Below the pieces are notes generated by a model. The model was not told where the DNA came from, ran no database searches, and worked only from the letters and a program-made list of their open reading frames with translations. A program made the position numbers and the translations under genes. A DNA stretch of 64,000 bases from Gordonia hankookensis (GTDB lineage Bacteria; Actinomycetota; Actinomycetes; Mycobacteriales; Mycobacteriaceae): positions 1,240,001 through 1,304,000 of the forward strand of contig NZ_JACWMS010000002.1 of the NCBI RefSeq assembly GCF_014673215.1, read 5' to 3'. Of this stretch, positions 17,531 through 26,687 are shown one piece after another. The first letter of the stretch is position 1, and the number at the start of each line of letters is the position of its first letter.

Positions 17531-18352
17531 ATGCAACTCGACGGCAAGGTGGCCATCGTGACCGGGGGCGCCGGAGGAATCGGTGCCGCTATCGCTCAAG
17601 CTCTGGTCACCCAGGGTGCTCGCGTCGTCGTCACCGATCTGAACCAGACCAGCCTCGAGACCGTGGCGACCGGGATCGCGACCTCGGTGCCGGGGGCGGT
17701 GGCGTCCATCGCGGGTGACGCGACCTCGACGCCCCACATCGACGCGGTGATCGAACTGGCCGAATCACGGTTCGGTCCGGTCGACCTCTACTTTGCAAAC
17801 GCCGGAATCGGCGGAGCCCCAGGTCTGTTCGCTTCCGACGACGAGTGGTCACAGGTCATCGACGTCAACGTGATGGGACACATCCGCGCTGCCCGACGTC
17901 TGGTACCGGAGTGGGTCGAACGCGGCAGTGGGTACTTTATCGGGACCGCGTCGGCGGCCGGACTCCTCACGCAACTCGGCTCTGCCACTTATTCCGTCAC
18001 CAAACATGCGGCCGTCGGATTCGCAGAGTGGCTCAACGTCACCTACGGCGATCGCGGGGTCCGGGCGAGCTGTCTGTGCCCGATGGGTGTCGACACCAAA
18101 CTGCTGCGTCCCGACGACATCCCCGACGATGAGGATGCGCGACTCATGCAGCGCGCGGTCGAGACCGCGGGCCGCGTGCTGACGCCGTCCGAGGTCGCCG
18201 ACACCGTGATCGAGGCCCTCGGCGACGAACGTTTCCTCATCCTTCCCCATCCCGAGGTGCTCGAGATGTATCGGCACAAGAGTGCCGACTACGACCGCTG
18301 GCTGCGCGGGATGCGGCGGTACCAACAGGGTCTCAAAGAGGCCACGTCGTAA
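17531..18352 (+). CDS. Short-chain dehydrogenase (SDR) of the 4-hydroxyacyl-type operon
   Basis: A 273-residue classical SDR with TGGAGGIG (11-18), ANAG near residue 90, and a complete Ser141-Tyr154-Lys158 catalytic set. I start it at the ATG at 17531, six bases after AGAGGG. It is the first gene of an operon with the acyl-CoA dehydrogenase, kinase and TetR regulator. A role oxidising or reducing a hydroxy/keto acyl intermediate is likely from context. The Lva levulinate operon also carries an SDR. Substrate unproven. Confidence 0.87.
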   Translation: MQLDGKVAIVTGGAGGIGAAIAQALVTQGARVVVTDLNQTSLETVATGIATSVPGAVASIAGDATSTPHIDAVIELAESRFGPVDLYFANAGIGGAPGLFASDDEWSQVIDVNVMGHIRAARRLVPEWVERGSGYFIGTASAAGLLTQLGSATYSVTKHAAVGFAEWLNVTYGDRGVRASCLCPMGVDTKLLRPDDIPDDEDARLMQRAVETAGRVLTPSEVADTVIEALGDERFLILPHPEVLEMYRHKSADYDRWLRGMRRYQQGLKEATS

Positions 18353-18362
18353 GGAGTCACCG

Positions 18363-19628
18363 ATGGACCTGCTCAACCCGTCTGAACGGACCGAGAAGTA
18401 CCGCGCGCAGTTGCTGGACTTCATGGACACCCACGTCTACCCCAACGAGTCGGTGTTCGATCAGCAGATGCGCGAGTCGGAAAACCCCCACGCGACCCCG
18501 CCGATCCTGTTGGAGCTCAAGGCGAAGGCCAAGGAGGCCGGGCTGTGGAACCTCTTCCATCCGCACGCGGAATGGGGTCCGGGGCTGACGAACCTCGAGT
18601 ACGCACCGTTGGCCGAGATCATGGGGCATGTCGCGTGGGCCCCCGAGGTCTTCAACTGCAACGCGCCAGACACCGGGAACATGGAGGTGCTCACGCTCTT
18701 CGGGACCGACGAGCACAAGGAGCGGTACCTCAAGCCGCTCCTCGACGGTGAGATCGCATCGGCTTTCGCCATGACCGAACCCGCGGTCGCGAGCTCGGAC
18801 GCCACCAATGTGGAGCTCTCGATGGTCCGGGATGGCGACGAGTACGTTCTCAACGGCCGCAAGTGGTTCGCCTCCAACGCAGTTCGTCCGGACTGCAAGG
18901 TCCTCATCGTGATGGGCAAAACGGACCCGACGGCTGCCACGCATCGTCAGCAGTCGATGATGGTCGTCCCCACCGACGCGCCGGGCCTCACCATCCTGCG
19001 CAACCTCCCCGTCTTCGGCTATGTCGACCGCGAAAGCCACGGCGAACTTCTCTTCGAGAACGTCCGTGTGCCCGCGAAGGACGTGCTCAAGGGTGAGGGC
19101 GAGGGCTTCGCGATCAGCCAGGCGCGACTGGGCCCCGGCCGGATCCATCACTGCATGCGAACGATCGGTATCGCCGAGCGCGCGCTGGAGTTGATGTGCA
19201 CCCGCGCCACCCAGCGCGTCACCTTCGGGCAGCCGATCGCCGACCGCGCCAACATCCAGGACTGGATTGCCGAGGCGCGCATCGACATCGAGATGGTCCG
19301 GCTTCTCACGCTCAAGGCCGCGGCCATGATGGACACGGTCGGCAACAAGGCCGCCGCCACCGAGATCGCCGCGATCAAGGTCGCCGCACCCAACATCGCG
19401 CTGAAGATCATCGACCGCGCGATCCAGGTGCACGGTGGTGGGGGCGTCACCGACGACTTCCCATTGGCCATGGCGTACGCCCACATCCGCACCCTTCGCC
19501 TCGCCGACGGCCCCGACGAGGTCCACAAGCGGGCCATCGCCCGTCGAGAGCTTCGGCCATATCGGGATGCTGCGTCGGCACCGGAGACGGTGGCAGGCGT
19601 CTCGGATCAGGCGCTCGTCTCCCGATGA
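18363..19628 (+). CDS. Acyl-CoA dehydrogenase family protein (ACAD10/11- and LvaC-like context)
   Basis: A 421-residue acyl-CoA dehydrogenase with FAD-binding landmarks [15 protein letters not shown] and the C-terminal [14 protein letters not shown] block. AAGGAG lies six bases before the ATG. The next gene is an aminoglycoside-phosphotransferase-like kinase overlapping by four bases (ATGA). In animals these two enzymes are fused as ACAD10/ACAD11, and in Pseudomonas they occur as LvaC and LvaA. There the kinase phosphorylates the 4-OH of a 4-hydroxyacyl-CoA and the ACAD removes the phosphate to rearrange it. The same chemistry is inferred here; ordinary dehydrogenation remains possible. Confidence 0.88.
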   Translation: MDLLNPSERTEKYRAQLLDFMDTHVYPNESVFDQQMRESENPHATPPILLELKAKAKEAGLWNLFHPHAEWGPGLTNLEYAPLAEIMGHVAWAPEVFNCNAPDTGNMEVLTLFGTDEHKERYLKPLLDGEIASAFAMTEPAVASSDATNVELSMVRDGDEYVLNGRKWFASNAVRPDCKVLIVMGKTDPTAATHRQQSMMVVPTDAPGLTILRNLPVFGYVDRESHGELLFENVRVPAKDVLKGEGEGFAISQARLGPGRIHHCMRTIGIAERALELMCTRATQRVTFGQPIADRANIQDWIAEARIDIEMVRLLTLKAAAMMDTVGNKAAATEIAAIKVAAPNIALKIIDRAIQVHGGGGVTDDFPLAMAYAHIRTLRLADGPDEVHKRAIARRELRPYRDAASAPETVAGVSDQALVSR

Positions 19629-20674
19629 GCGCAGGCGTCACAACCGGAACCTCCATCCCCGACACCGATCTGACCGCTCTGGTCGGGTGGCTGCGGTCGG
19701 TCGGTGTCGAGACGTCGGGTGAGATCACCTGTTCACGTGTCGGTTTCGGACAGTCGAACCTGACCTATACGGTCCGCGACGAGGCCGGCAGACAGTGGGT
19801 GCTCCGCCGGCCGCCGGTGGGCCACCTGCTGGCATCGGCGCACGACGTCGCCCGCGAGGCGCGGATTCTCGAGGCGTTGGAGGCGACCGACGTTCCGGTT
19901 CCGCACATCTACGGGGTGTGCGAGGACGCCGCCGTCAGCCCGGTGCCGCTCGTGGCGATGGAGTTCGTCGACGGGGCGGTGCTGACCGATCGCAGTGCGG
20001 GCGAGAAGGTGTCGCCAGAGGTCCGCAGCGCCGTCGGCGCGGCGATGACCGAAACGCTCGCCCACATCCATGCGGTCGATCTCGACGCGGTCGGGCTGGC
20101 GGACCTCGCAAGTCACAAGCCTTACGCCCAGCGCCAGCTCAAGCGGTGGAGCGCGCAGTGGGAGAAGTCGAAGACGCGTGAGCGTCCCGACCTCGACACC
20201 CTCACCGCGCGTCTGTCCGACAACATCCCGGAACAGCACGAGACGACCCTGGTGCACGGCGACTTCCACATCCGCAACGTGATGATCGGCCCGGAGTCCG
20301 GAGCGGTGTCGGCGGTACTGGATTGGGAACTGTCGACGCTGGGCGATCCGCTCGCCGACATCGGCAGCACGTTGGCCTACTGGCCGGAGCGGACCGACGC
20401 CGTGGTGCTGGGAGACCCGGTCGAGGTCATGGACGGTTTTCCCGATCGTGACCAGTTGGCACAGGCCTACCTGGAGCGAACCGGACGCGATCCACAGGCA
20501 CTGCGGTACTGGCACGTACTGGGGCTCTGGAAGGTCGCCATCATCGCCGAAGGCGTTCTGCGGAGGGCACGCGAGAACCCGGCCAACCGAGCGGCCGCCG
20601 GCGTGCCGACGCCCGCCCATGTCGACAATTTCGTGGCCCGTGCGGTGGCCGTGGCCGACGAGGCGGGACTATAA
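19625..20674 (+). CDS. APH-type phosphotransferase, probable 4-hydroxyacyl-CoA kinase
   Basis: A 349-residue protein of the aminoglycoside phosphotransferase/choline kinase fold. The catalytic loop is HGDFHIRN (211-218: Asp213, Asn218) and the metal-binding segment is [15 protein letters not shown] (Asp233). It resembles the N-terminal domain of ACAD10/11 and the bacterial LvaA family, not true antibiotic kinases. Its ATG overlaps the dehydrogenase stop codon, so the two are made together. The proposed role is ATP-dependent phosphorylation of a hydroxyacyl-CoA before phosphate elimination by the partner ACAD. It should not be read as an antibiotic-resistance gene. Confidence 0.88.
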   Translation: MSAGVTTGTSIPDTDLTALVGWLRSVGVETSGEITCSRVGFGQSNLTYTVRDEAGRQWVLRRPPVGHLLASAHDVAREARILEALEATDVPVPHIYGVCEDAAVSPVPLVAMEFVDGAVLTDRSAGEKVSPEVRSAVGAAMTETLAHIHAVDLDAVGLADLASHKPYAQRQLKRWSAQWEKSKTRERPDLDTLTARLSDNIPEQHETTLVHGDFHIRNVMIGPESGAVSAVLDWELSTLGDPLADIGSTLAYWPERTDAVVLGDPVEVMDGFPDRDQLAQAYLERTGRDPQALRYWHVLGLWKVAIIAEGVLRRARENPANRAAAGVPTPAHVDNFVARAVAVADEAGL

Positions 20675-20678
20675 CGTC

Positions 20679-21317
20679 ATGCCGAAGGACGACAGCGCGC
20701 CCGTCCGCTCCCGACCGCTCACCCCACGGGGTGAGCGCACCCGCTCGGCGCTGATCTCCGCGGCGCGGACGGTGTTCGAGCGCGACGGCTTCAGTGATTC
20801 GAGGCTCACCGACATCACCGCCGAGGCGAACTGCGCGACCGGCTCCTTCTACACCTACTTCGACAGCAAAGAGGACATCCTCGATGCAGTCCTCGCCGAG
20901 GCGCAGGAAGACATGCTGCATCCCGGTCTGCCGCACGTCGAGCCGGCATCCGACGATGATCCGACGGCGGTGATCGAGGCGGCCAACCGCGCGTACTTCG
21001 AGGCCTACCGGCGCAATGCGCAGCTGATGCTGGTGCGTGAGCAGGTCGCGGGCCTCAGCACCGAGTTCCGCGAGACCCGACGTCGTCGAGGGCAGGTGTT
21101 CGCGGAGCGCAATGCCAAGCGCATCCGAGATCTCCAGGCCCGCGGCCTCGCGGATCCCGATCTGGATCCGCTGGCGGCCGCGCGCGCCCTCTCCGGCATG
21201 GTGTCCCGGATGGCGTATTACGGCTTCGGTCTCGGCGACGAGGTCGACATGGATGAGCTGGTGTTCACCGCCACCCGGCTGTGGGTCAACGCGATCGGAC
21301 TGCGCCGCCCCACCTGA
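20679..21317 (+). CDS. TetR-family regulator, last gene of the kinase/ACAD operon
   Basis: A 212-residue TetR-type repressor with an N-terminal helix-turn-helix (LTDITAEANCATGSFYTYF, about residues 42-60) and an all-helical ligand-binding domain. It starts four bases after the kinase stop codon. The natural target is the inverted repeat at its own operon promoter (17469-17494) and the matching site before the lactonase gene (23945-23970). An acyl-CoA or hydroxyacyl-CoA ligand is plausible from context. Confidence 0.88.
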   Translation: MPKDDSAPVRSRPLTPRGERTRSALISAARTVFERDGFSDSRLTDITAEANCATGSFYTYFDSKEDILDAVLAEAQEDMLHPGLPHVEPASDDDPTAVIEAANRAYFEAYRRNAQLMLVREQVAGLSTEFRETRRRRGQVFAERNAKRIRDLQARGLADPDLDPLAAARALSGMVSRMAYYGFGLGDEVDMDELVFTATRLWVNAIGLRRPT

Positions 21318-21318
21318 C

Positions 21319-21372
21319 GCCGACAGCAACCGAATTCCCGCCGACGGCAACGGGAATCCCGCCGAGGGCAAC
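21319..21372. repeat. Three tandem 21-bp repeats after the TetR gene
   Basis: GCCGACGGCAAC-type units start at 21319, 21340 and 21361 (period 21; the third is partial), joined by GGAATCCC-like spacers. They fill the gap between the convergent TetR and ligase genes. A single related copy follows another stop codon at 29739-29757. Confidence 0.75.
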
Positions 21373-21381
21373 CTGACGTGA

Positions 21382-22884
21382 TCAGTGCGCCACCTGCCGC
21401 AAGCCCTCCCGATCGATCGCGCGTTTCAATATCTTGCCCGTCGCACCCTTCGGCAACGCGTCGACGGTCTGCACGATGCGTGGCACCTTGTAGGCGCTGA
21501 GCCGCTCTTTGGCCCAGTCCCGTAGCCGGGCGGGATCGATGGTCGCTCCCGGGCGGGGCGTGATCACCGCGGCGATCTCTTCTCCGTAATGGTCATCGGG
21601 TACCCCGACCACGGCCACCTCGACGATGTCGGGATGTGTGTACAGGACCTCTTCGACCTCGCGCGGGTAGACGTTGTAGCCACCCCGGATGATGAGATCC
21701 TTCACCCGGTCGACGATGCGCACATTGCCTGCGGTGTCGACCGCGCCGAGGTCGCCGGTCTTGAACCATCCGTCGGTCAGCTCGGCCGCGGTCGCATCCG
21801 GCCGGTTCCAGTACTCCTTCATGACGGTCGGCCCCTTGACGAAGATCTCGCCGACCACATCGGCGTCGACGACCTGGCCGTCCGGGTCGCGTACCTCGAC
21901 CTGGGTTCCGGGCAACGACGGACCGACGGTGCCGACGACGGGGCTGCCGCTGACATCGTGAAAGGTTGCAGCACCTGATGTCTCGGTGAGTCCGTAGCCC
22001 TCGAGGATCACGCAGCCGAACTGCTCCTCGAAGGAGCGGATCACCTCGGCGGGCAGCGCGGCCCCACCCGAGCCGGCCAGCCGCAGCGCGTGGAAGTCAT
22101 CGGCCGAGTAACCCTGCGCCACGTGCAGCATGGCGTTCCACATCGTCGGCACACCGCATGCGATGGTGATCTCCTGGTCGCGGAGCAGTTCGAGGAATGC
22201 CGTCGGCTCGAACGGACTGATCAACGACAGGGTGCAGCCCTGCGACAACGCCGAGTTCATCACGATCGCCTGGCCGAACACATGGAACAGGGGCAGGCCG
22301 GTCGCCCACCTGTCGTCGGCGGTCACCTCCATCAGCTGTCGGAAGGCGACGGGGCAGGCGTTGATGTTCCCGACGGTCAGCGCCGCACCCTTTGGTCGGC
22401 CGGTGGTTCCGGACGTGTAGAGGATCACCGATACGTCGTCGTCGGAGCGGTCGACATAGGAGGACACCGGGTCGGGGAGATCGGCGGCCTCCTCGTACGG
22501 ACCGACCTCGAGGAACGGAATGCCCGCGGATTCCGCACCATGGCGGGCGGTGTCGGCGCATTCATGCCACGCGATGACGAGCGATGCCCCGGAATCGTCG
22601 AGCACGTACTCGATCTCCGGCTTCGTCGACATCACGTTCATCGTGATCGCCGTGGCTCCCAGCGTCTGGAGTCCGTAATAGGTGATCACGAACTCTGGAA
22701 TCGACGGCGCGACAAAGATGACGCGATCTCCCTCGTGCACACCGAGACCGGCCAGCGACGCTGCGGTGCGCGCGATCCGGTCCCGGAGGCCTGCGTAGGT
22801 GAGTTCCCGATCGCCTGCCCGGACGGCGGGTCGGTCGGGTCTGTCGTCGGCAAATGCCCAGAGATTTGCGACAGTGCTGGCCAT
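21382..22884 (-). CDS. Acyl-CoA synthetase (AMP-forming ligase)
   Basis: A 500-residue class I adenylate-forming enzyme. Visible motifs are the ATP loop YTSGTTGRPKG, the A5 motif GYGLTETSG, a gate-loop region KTGDLGAVD, and the C-terminal YNVYPREVEEVL and KGATGKILK with the catalytic Lys. It activates a carboxylic acid to its CoA thioester. AGGA lies before the ATG at 22884. It follows the lactonase-like gene by 41 bases and is probably cotranscribed with it. In the proposed pathway it would activate the hydroxy acid released by lactone opening. Confidence 0.9.
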   Translation of the reverse strand: MASTVANLWAFADDRPDRPAVRAGDRELTYAGLRDRIARTAASLAGLGVHEGDRVIFVAPSIPEFVITYYGLQTLGATAITMNVMSTKPEIEYVLDDSGASLVIAWHECADTARHGAESAGIPFLEVGPYEEAADLPDPVSSYVDRSDDDVSVILYTSGTTGRPKGAALTVGNINACPVAFRQLMEVTADDRWATGLPLFHVFGQAIVMNSALSQGCTLSLISPFEPTAFLELLRDQEITIACGVPTMWNAMLHVAQGYSADDFHALRLAGSGGAALPAEVIRSFEEQFGCVILEGYGLTETSGAATFHDVSGSPVVGTVGPSLPGTQVEVRDPDGQVVDADVVGEIFVKGPTVMKEYWNRPDATAAELTDGWFKTGDLGAVDTAGNVRIVDRVKDLIIRGGYNVYPREVEEVLYTHPDIVEVAVVGVPDDHYGEEIAAVITPRPGATIDPARLRDWAKERLSAYKVPRIVQTVDALPKGATGKILKRAIDREGLRQVAH

Positions 22885-22925
22885 GGTGTTCCTGTCTGTG
22901 TGGAGAAGTGGTGCGGTGCAACCGA

Positions 22926-23885
22926 TCACTCGAAATAGCGACGAGGGACATCGACGAGCATGGTGTCGATGTCCTTGTCACTCACCCCACGTGCACGCAG
23001 GGCAGGCAGCACGTCCTCACTGATGTGCCGGTAGTTCCACTTGGGCACGGCCTGCCGCTTGGCCTCGGGATCGAACCAGTCGATGAAACAGGCGGCATCG
23101 TGGGCCAGCGCCATGCGATCGGCGTACCCCTTCTCGACGAGTGCGACCACGGTGTTGATGCGGTCCTCGAACGGCAGGAGGACGTCGAGGCCGAAGCGGT
23201 CCATCCCGAGGATCGACCCGGCGTCGGCGAGTTTCATCAGATAGTCGAGGTCGGTCGAGTCGCCCGAGTGTCCGATCACCACCTTGCTCAGGTCGGCTCC
23301 TTCCTCCGAGAGCACCTGCTGCGCAACGAGTCCGGACTGGGTGTGCGGGTTGGTGTGCACGGTGATCGGTGCTCCGGTCTGTGCACTGGTCTGCCCGACT
23401 GCGCGCATCACCCGTTCCACGCCGGGTGTCAGGCCCTGCTCCTCGATCGCGCACTTGAGGAACGAGGCCTTGACCCCGGTGTCGGCGATGCCCTCGGTCA
23501 GGTCCTTGGTGAAGAACGTGACCAGTGGTTCGGACACGTCGAACAGCAGACCCGGGCCGGTGTAGTGGAACTGGAAGGGGATGTCGTTGTAGGTGTAGAG
23601 ACCCGTCGCGACGACGATCTTCAGATCGATCTGTTCGGCGATCCGTTGGATGCGCGGGATGTAGCGGCCCAGTCCGAGGACCGTCGGGTCGAGGATCGTG
23701 TCGATGCCGAGACTCTTGAGCTCGCGGAGGTCGCGGACAGCGTCGGAGATCTTGCCGTCCTCGTCCCAGTCGTCCTGATAGTTCTGCCGGTACTCCTCGC
23801 CCAGGACGAAGACATGCTCGTGTACGAGAACGTTGCCGAGCTCGGCGGAGTCGACGGGGCCGGTGACGGTGTTGACGATGCTCAT
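22926..23885 (-). CDS. Phosphotriesterase-family protein, probable lactonase (PLL)
   Basis: A 319-residue amidohydrolase-fold protein of the phosphotriesterase family. Metal ligands can be placed at His22 and His24 (VHEHVF), Lys144 (FLKCA, carbamylated in the family), His177 (TVHTNPH), His206 (IGHSGD) and Asp263 (AHDA). Most bacterial members lacking a signal peptide are lactonases. Here it would open a gamma- or delta-lactone to a hydroxy acid, which the downstream ligase could activate. AAGGA precedes the ATG. Its promoter carries the same operator-like sequence as the kinase/ACAD operon. Confidence 0.85.
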   Translation of the reverse strand: MSIVNTVTGPVDSAELGNVLVHEHVFVLGEEYRQNYQDDWDEDGKISDAVRDLRELKSLGIDTILDPTVLGLGRYIPRIQRIAEQIDLKIVVATGLYTYNDIPFQFHYTGPGLLFDVSEPLVTFFTKDLTEGIADTGVKASFLKCAIEEQGLTPGVERVMRAVGQTSAQTGAPITVHTNPHTQSGLVAQQVLSEEGADLSKVVIGHSGDSTDLDYLMKLADAGSILGMDRFGLDVLLPFEDRINTVVALVEKGYADRMALAHDAACFIDWFDPEAKRQAVPKWNYRHISEDVLPALRARGVSDKDIDTMLVDVPRRYFE

Positions 23886-23939
23886 GTGTGTCCTTCGCGA
23901 CGTGGGAGCCACAGGTGTGGTCTGGCTCACTCCGGGCAG

Positions 23940-23970
23940 ACTGTATTTGAGGATGAGTTCAACTTCAAGA
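23940..23970 (-). promoter_or_regulatory. Promoter and operator-like site of the lactonase-ligase operon
   Basis: On the minus strand, -35 TTGAAG (23963-23968) and -10 TACAGT (23940-23945) are 17 bases apart. The overlapping sequence on the plus strand matches the 17.47-kb site at 17 of 23 positions (TTGA, TGA and CAACTTCAAG are identical and equally spaced). Arms ATTTGAG and TTCAAGA lie 12 bases apart, the same spacing as at the other promoter. Confidence 0.6.
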
Positions 23971-24105
23971 TCCCCTGCTCGCTGGGGTGCGAGCGAAGCG
24001 TGCCACTCACGCTCACGGTGATCGAAACCGTGCGACGAGCACAACGTGGTCGAGCCCCGGTCCCGATGTTCGTGCAGGTGAGCGCGAGTCGTGCATGATG
24101 GAGCA

Positions 24106-25563
24106 ATGCCGACCACGCAACCTCTTGGCGCGGCAGGCGCTGATGCGCGCAGCAGCGCGGCGCCACGCGAGAACGTCCTCTTGATCCACTGGCATGACCT
24201 CGGCCGCCATCTGGGCTGCTACGGAATCGAGGGTGTGGAGAGCCCCAATCTCGACGCGCTCGCCTCGAACGGCATCCTGCTCACCGATGCACACGCCACC
24301 GCGCCGCTGTGTTCGCCTGCGCGGGGCTCGATCTTCACCGGCCGGTATCCCCATCGCAACGGGCTGATCGGCCTCGCGCACCACGGATTCGAATACCGCC
24401 CCGGTGTGCGCACGCTGCCGGCCGTGCTGTCGGAGGTCGGATATCGCACGGTGTTGTTCGGCATGCAGCACGAGAGTGCCGACCCCAGCGGGCTGGGATT
24501 CGAGACCATCGATGTCTCCGACTCGCTCTGCGACTACGTGGTGGCCCGGTCACAGGAATGGCTGCACGAGCACGTCCACGTCTCCGACGAGCGACCGTTC
24601 CTGCTGACCGCAGGCTTCTTCGAGACCCATCGTCCCTACCCCTCCGAGCAGTACAAGCATGCCGACCCGGCGTCGATCACGGTGCCGTCGTTCCTGCCCG
24701 ACACCGACGACGTACGCGAGGATCTGGCCGGGCTGCACGGCAGTATCACGCAGGCCGATGCCGCCGTCGGTCGTCTGCTCGACACGGTTGCCGAACTCGG
24801 GCTCGACGAGACGACCTGGATCGTGTTCTTCACCGACCACGGCCTCGCCTTTCCGCGCGCCAAGTCGACCCTGTACACCGACGGCACCGCGATCGCGTTC
24901 ATCGTCCGCCCGCCGGCCCGCCGGGGCGTCGCCCCGCACAGCTATGACGATCTGTTCTCGGGCGTCGATCTCACCCCGACGATCCTCGATCTCCTGTCGG
25001 TGCCCACACCCGCCGACGTCGACGGTGAGTCCCACGCCGAACAGCTGCTTGCCGAGCACGAGGTACCCGCCCGCACAGAGGTTTTCACGGAGAAGACGTA
25101 CCACGATGCGTTCGACCCCATCCGAGCAGTGCGGACCAAGGAGTTCAGCTACATCGAGAACTACGCCGAGCGGCCGGGTCTGCTGTTGCCGCTCGACATC
25201 GCCGACAGTCCGTCTGCGCGATCGCTCGATCACGCCGTGATCGACGCACCACGGCCGCGCAACGAGCTCTACGATCTGACCTCCGATCCCGATGAGCGAA
25301 ACAATCTCGCCGACGATCCAGCCCACGCCGACGTCCGGAAACGCCTCGCGGACAAGCTCACCGAATGGCGGACCCGGACCGAGGATGTGATCCCCGACGA
25401 CCGCGAGGGCACTGCGGTCGCCGACCGGTTCATGGCCGACTTCTTCGCGAAATCGCAGGGCAGCACCGCCGATGAGGAGGCTCTTCCCTCTCGGCGCCCG
25501 AGGGGAGATCGGCGCGAGTTGCACGGCGAGATCGCGACCGTTCGCAACCGGCGAGAAGACTGA
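24106..25563 (+). CDS. Formylglycine-dependent sulfatase, sulfamidase/arylsulfatase-like
   Basis: A 485-residue type I sulfatase. The Cys-type motif CSPARGSIFTG (Cys69 to Arg73) is intact, and a later FFTDHG supplies the metal-binding Asp-His. The first metal loop is atypical, reading IHWHDLGRHLGCYG where most sulfatases have a double Asp. The C-terminal end (ELYDLTSDPDERNNLADDP) is characteristic. I start it at 24106, where CATGAT six bases upstream could be a -10 box for a leaderless transcript; a GTG five codons earlier is an alternative. It is divergent from the lactonase gene and followed by a sulfotransferase gene. Confidence 0.88.
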   Translation: MPTTQPLGAAGADARSSAAPRENVLLIHWHDLGRHLGCYGIEGVESPNLDALASNGILLTDAHATAPLCSPARGSIFTGRYPHRNGLIGLAHHGFEYRPGVRTLPAVLSEVGYRTVLFGMQHESADPSGLGFETIDVSDSLCDYVVARSQEWLHEHVHVSDERPFLLTAGFFETHRPYPSEQYKHADPASITVPSFLPDTDDVREDLAGLHGSITQADAAVGRLLDTVAELGLDETTWIVFFTDHGLAFPRAKSTLYTDGTAIAFIVRPPARRGVAPHSYDDLFSGVDLTPTILDLLSVPTPADVDGESHAEQLLAEHEVPARTEVFTEKTYHDAFDPIRAVRTKEFSYIENYAERPGLLLPLDIADSPSARSLDHAVIDAPRPRNELYDLTSDPDERNNLADDPAHADVRKRLADKLTEWRTRTEDVIPDDREGTAVADRFMADFFAKSQGSTADEEALPSRRPRGDRRELHGEIATVRNRRED

Positions 25564-25631
25564 GTCACGCCGTCGGCACGCCACGTCACGTTTGTCAATG
25601 ATTTGCGCTTCTCTGAGCTTGAATTCCCAGG

Positions 25632-25659
25632 TTGCGAGCGGTTTTCGCGTGGCTAGACT
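25632..25659 (+). promoter_or_regulatory. Promoter for leaderless sulfotransferase mRNA
   Basis: -35 TTGCGA (25632-25637) and -10 TAGACT (25654-25659) with a 16-base spacer. The -10 ends seven bases before the GTG start at 25667, so the transcript should begin at the start codon. Confidence 0.6.
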
Positions 25660-25666
25660 GATCCGC

Positions 25667-26482
25667 GTGTCCGACGTGTCGAACTACCTCGTGTGCGCGA
25701 GCCAGCGCAGCGGCAGCACCCTGTTGGTGGAGTCGCTGGCCGCGTCCGGAGTCGCCGGGAAACCTCAGGAGTTCTTCCAGTACTTCGCGTCGTCGTCGCA
25801 GTCACCGCAACCTCGCGAGTGGTTTGCGGGCGTCACCGATCCCGACATCCTGGACCTCCTGGCGCCGGTGGAACGCGGTGTCGTCGACGCCCGCCACACG
25901 GAGGACTGGAAGGCCGACATCCTCGATCAGGGGCGATCCCCGAATGGTGTGTGGGGCGGCAAACTGATGTGGAATCAGACGCCGCTGCTCATCGCCCGGA
26001 CGCGCGTCGCATCGGGTTCGCTACGCACCGCCCTACGATGGTTGTTCGACGGTGACGATCCCGTGTTCATCCATGTCCATCGTGAAGATGTGGTGCCGCA
26101 GGCTGTTTCGATGTGGCGGGCCGTGCAGACCCGGGTCTGGCGAGACGATGCGGGCCTGCATTCAGTCGACGACGGTGCGGTCTACCACGCGGAGGGAATC
26201 GCCCACCTCGCGGCGATCCTGCTGGAACAGGATCGCAACTGGCGGCACTGGTTCGCGACCGAGTCGATCCGGCCCCTCACAGTCGGTTTCGACGAACTGG
26301 TGCGGTGTCCGACCGAGACCACGGCGCGGGTCCTGGGCGTTCTCGGTCAGGATCCCGATCTGGCCCCGCCGCCGCCCCTGAAGCCACAGTCCAATGCACG
26401 CTCGCGCGAATGGGCGCAGCGATACCGCGTGGACGCCGCGCGGAACGGCTACCCGCTCAGTGCCGGCGCTGCCGGCCAGTAG
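25667..26482 (+). CDS. Stf0-type sulfotransferase (trehalose 2-sulfotransferase family)
   Basis: A 271-residue PAPS-dependent sulfotransferase. CASQRSGSTLLVESL near the N-terminus is the 5'-phosphosulfate loop. GKLMWNQ and the HREDVVPQAVSMWRAVQT block are typical of Stf0, which sulfates trehalose as the first step to sulfolipid-1 in M. tuberculosis. The length matches the family (about 270). The start is the GTG at 25667, directly after a promoter and without a ribosome site. It follows a sulfatase gene by 103 bases, so sulfation and desulfation enzymes are adjacent. The acceptor here may not be trehalose. Confidence 0.88.
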   Translation: MSDVSNYLVCASQRSGSTLLVESLAASGVAGKPQEFFQYFASSSQSPQPREWFAGVTDPDILDLLAPVERGVVDARHTEDWKADILDQGRSPNGVWGGKLMWNQTPLLIARTRVASGSLRTALRWLFDGDDPVFIHVHREDVVPQAVSMWRAVQTRVWRDDAGLHSVDDGAVYHAEGIAHLAAILLEQDRNWRHWFATESIRPLTVGFDELVRCPTETTARVLGVLGQDPDLAPPPPLKPQSNARSREWAQRYRVDAARNGYPLSAGAAGQ

Positions 26483-26687
26483 TCCGGATCTCGTGTCATT
26501 CGGCCGGCCGAACGGAGCCCACGGGGTCGGGGGCTACTCGGTGGCGGTGACGTCGGGTGGGCTGCTCGGTGCTCCCGACACCGGGGCTTTCCACACGACG
26601 CTGGTCACGGCGATCAACGAGGTGTCCGGTGCCGGCTGAGGGTGCACCCGTCGCGCATCACTCGAACGAGCAACTAGATTGCTTGCT

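Noticed and set aside
19625..20674. Reading the APH-fold kinase as an aminoglycoside resistance gene
   Set aside because: Its overlap with an acyl-CoA dehydrogenase and its ACAD10/11-like motifs point to acyl-CoA metabolism.
26491..26637. A 48-codon GTG frame after the sulfotransferase gene
   Set aside because: It has no ribosome site and no recognisable relative. It may be a remnant but cannot be supported.
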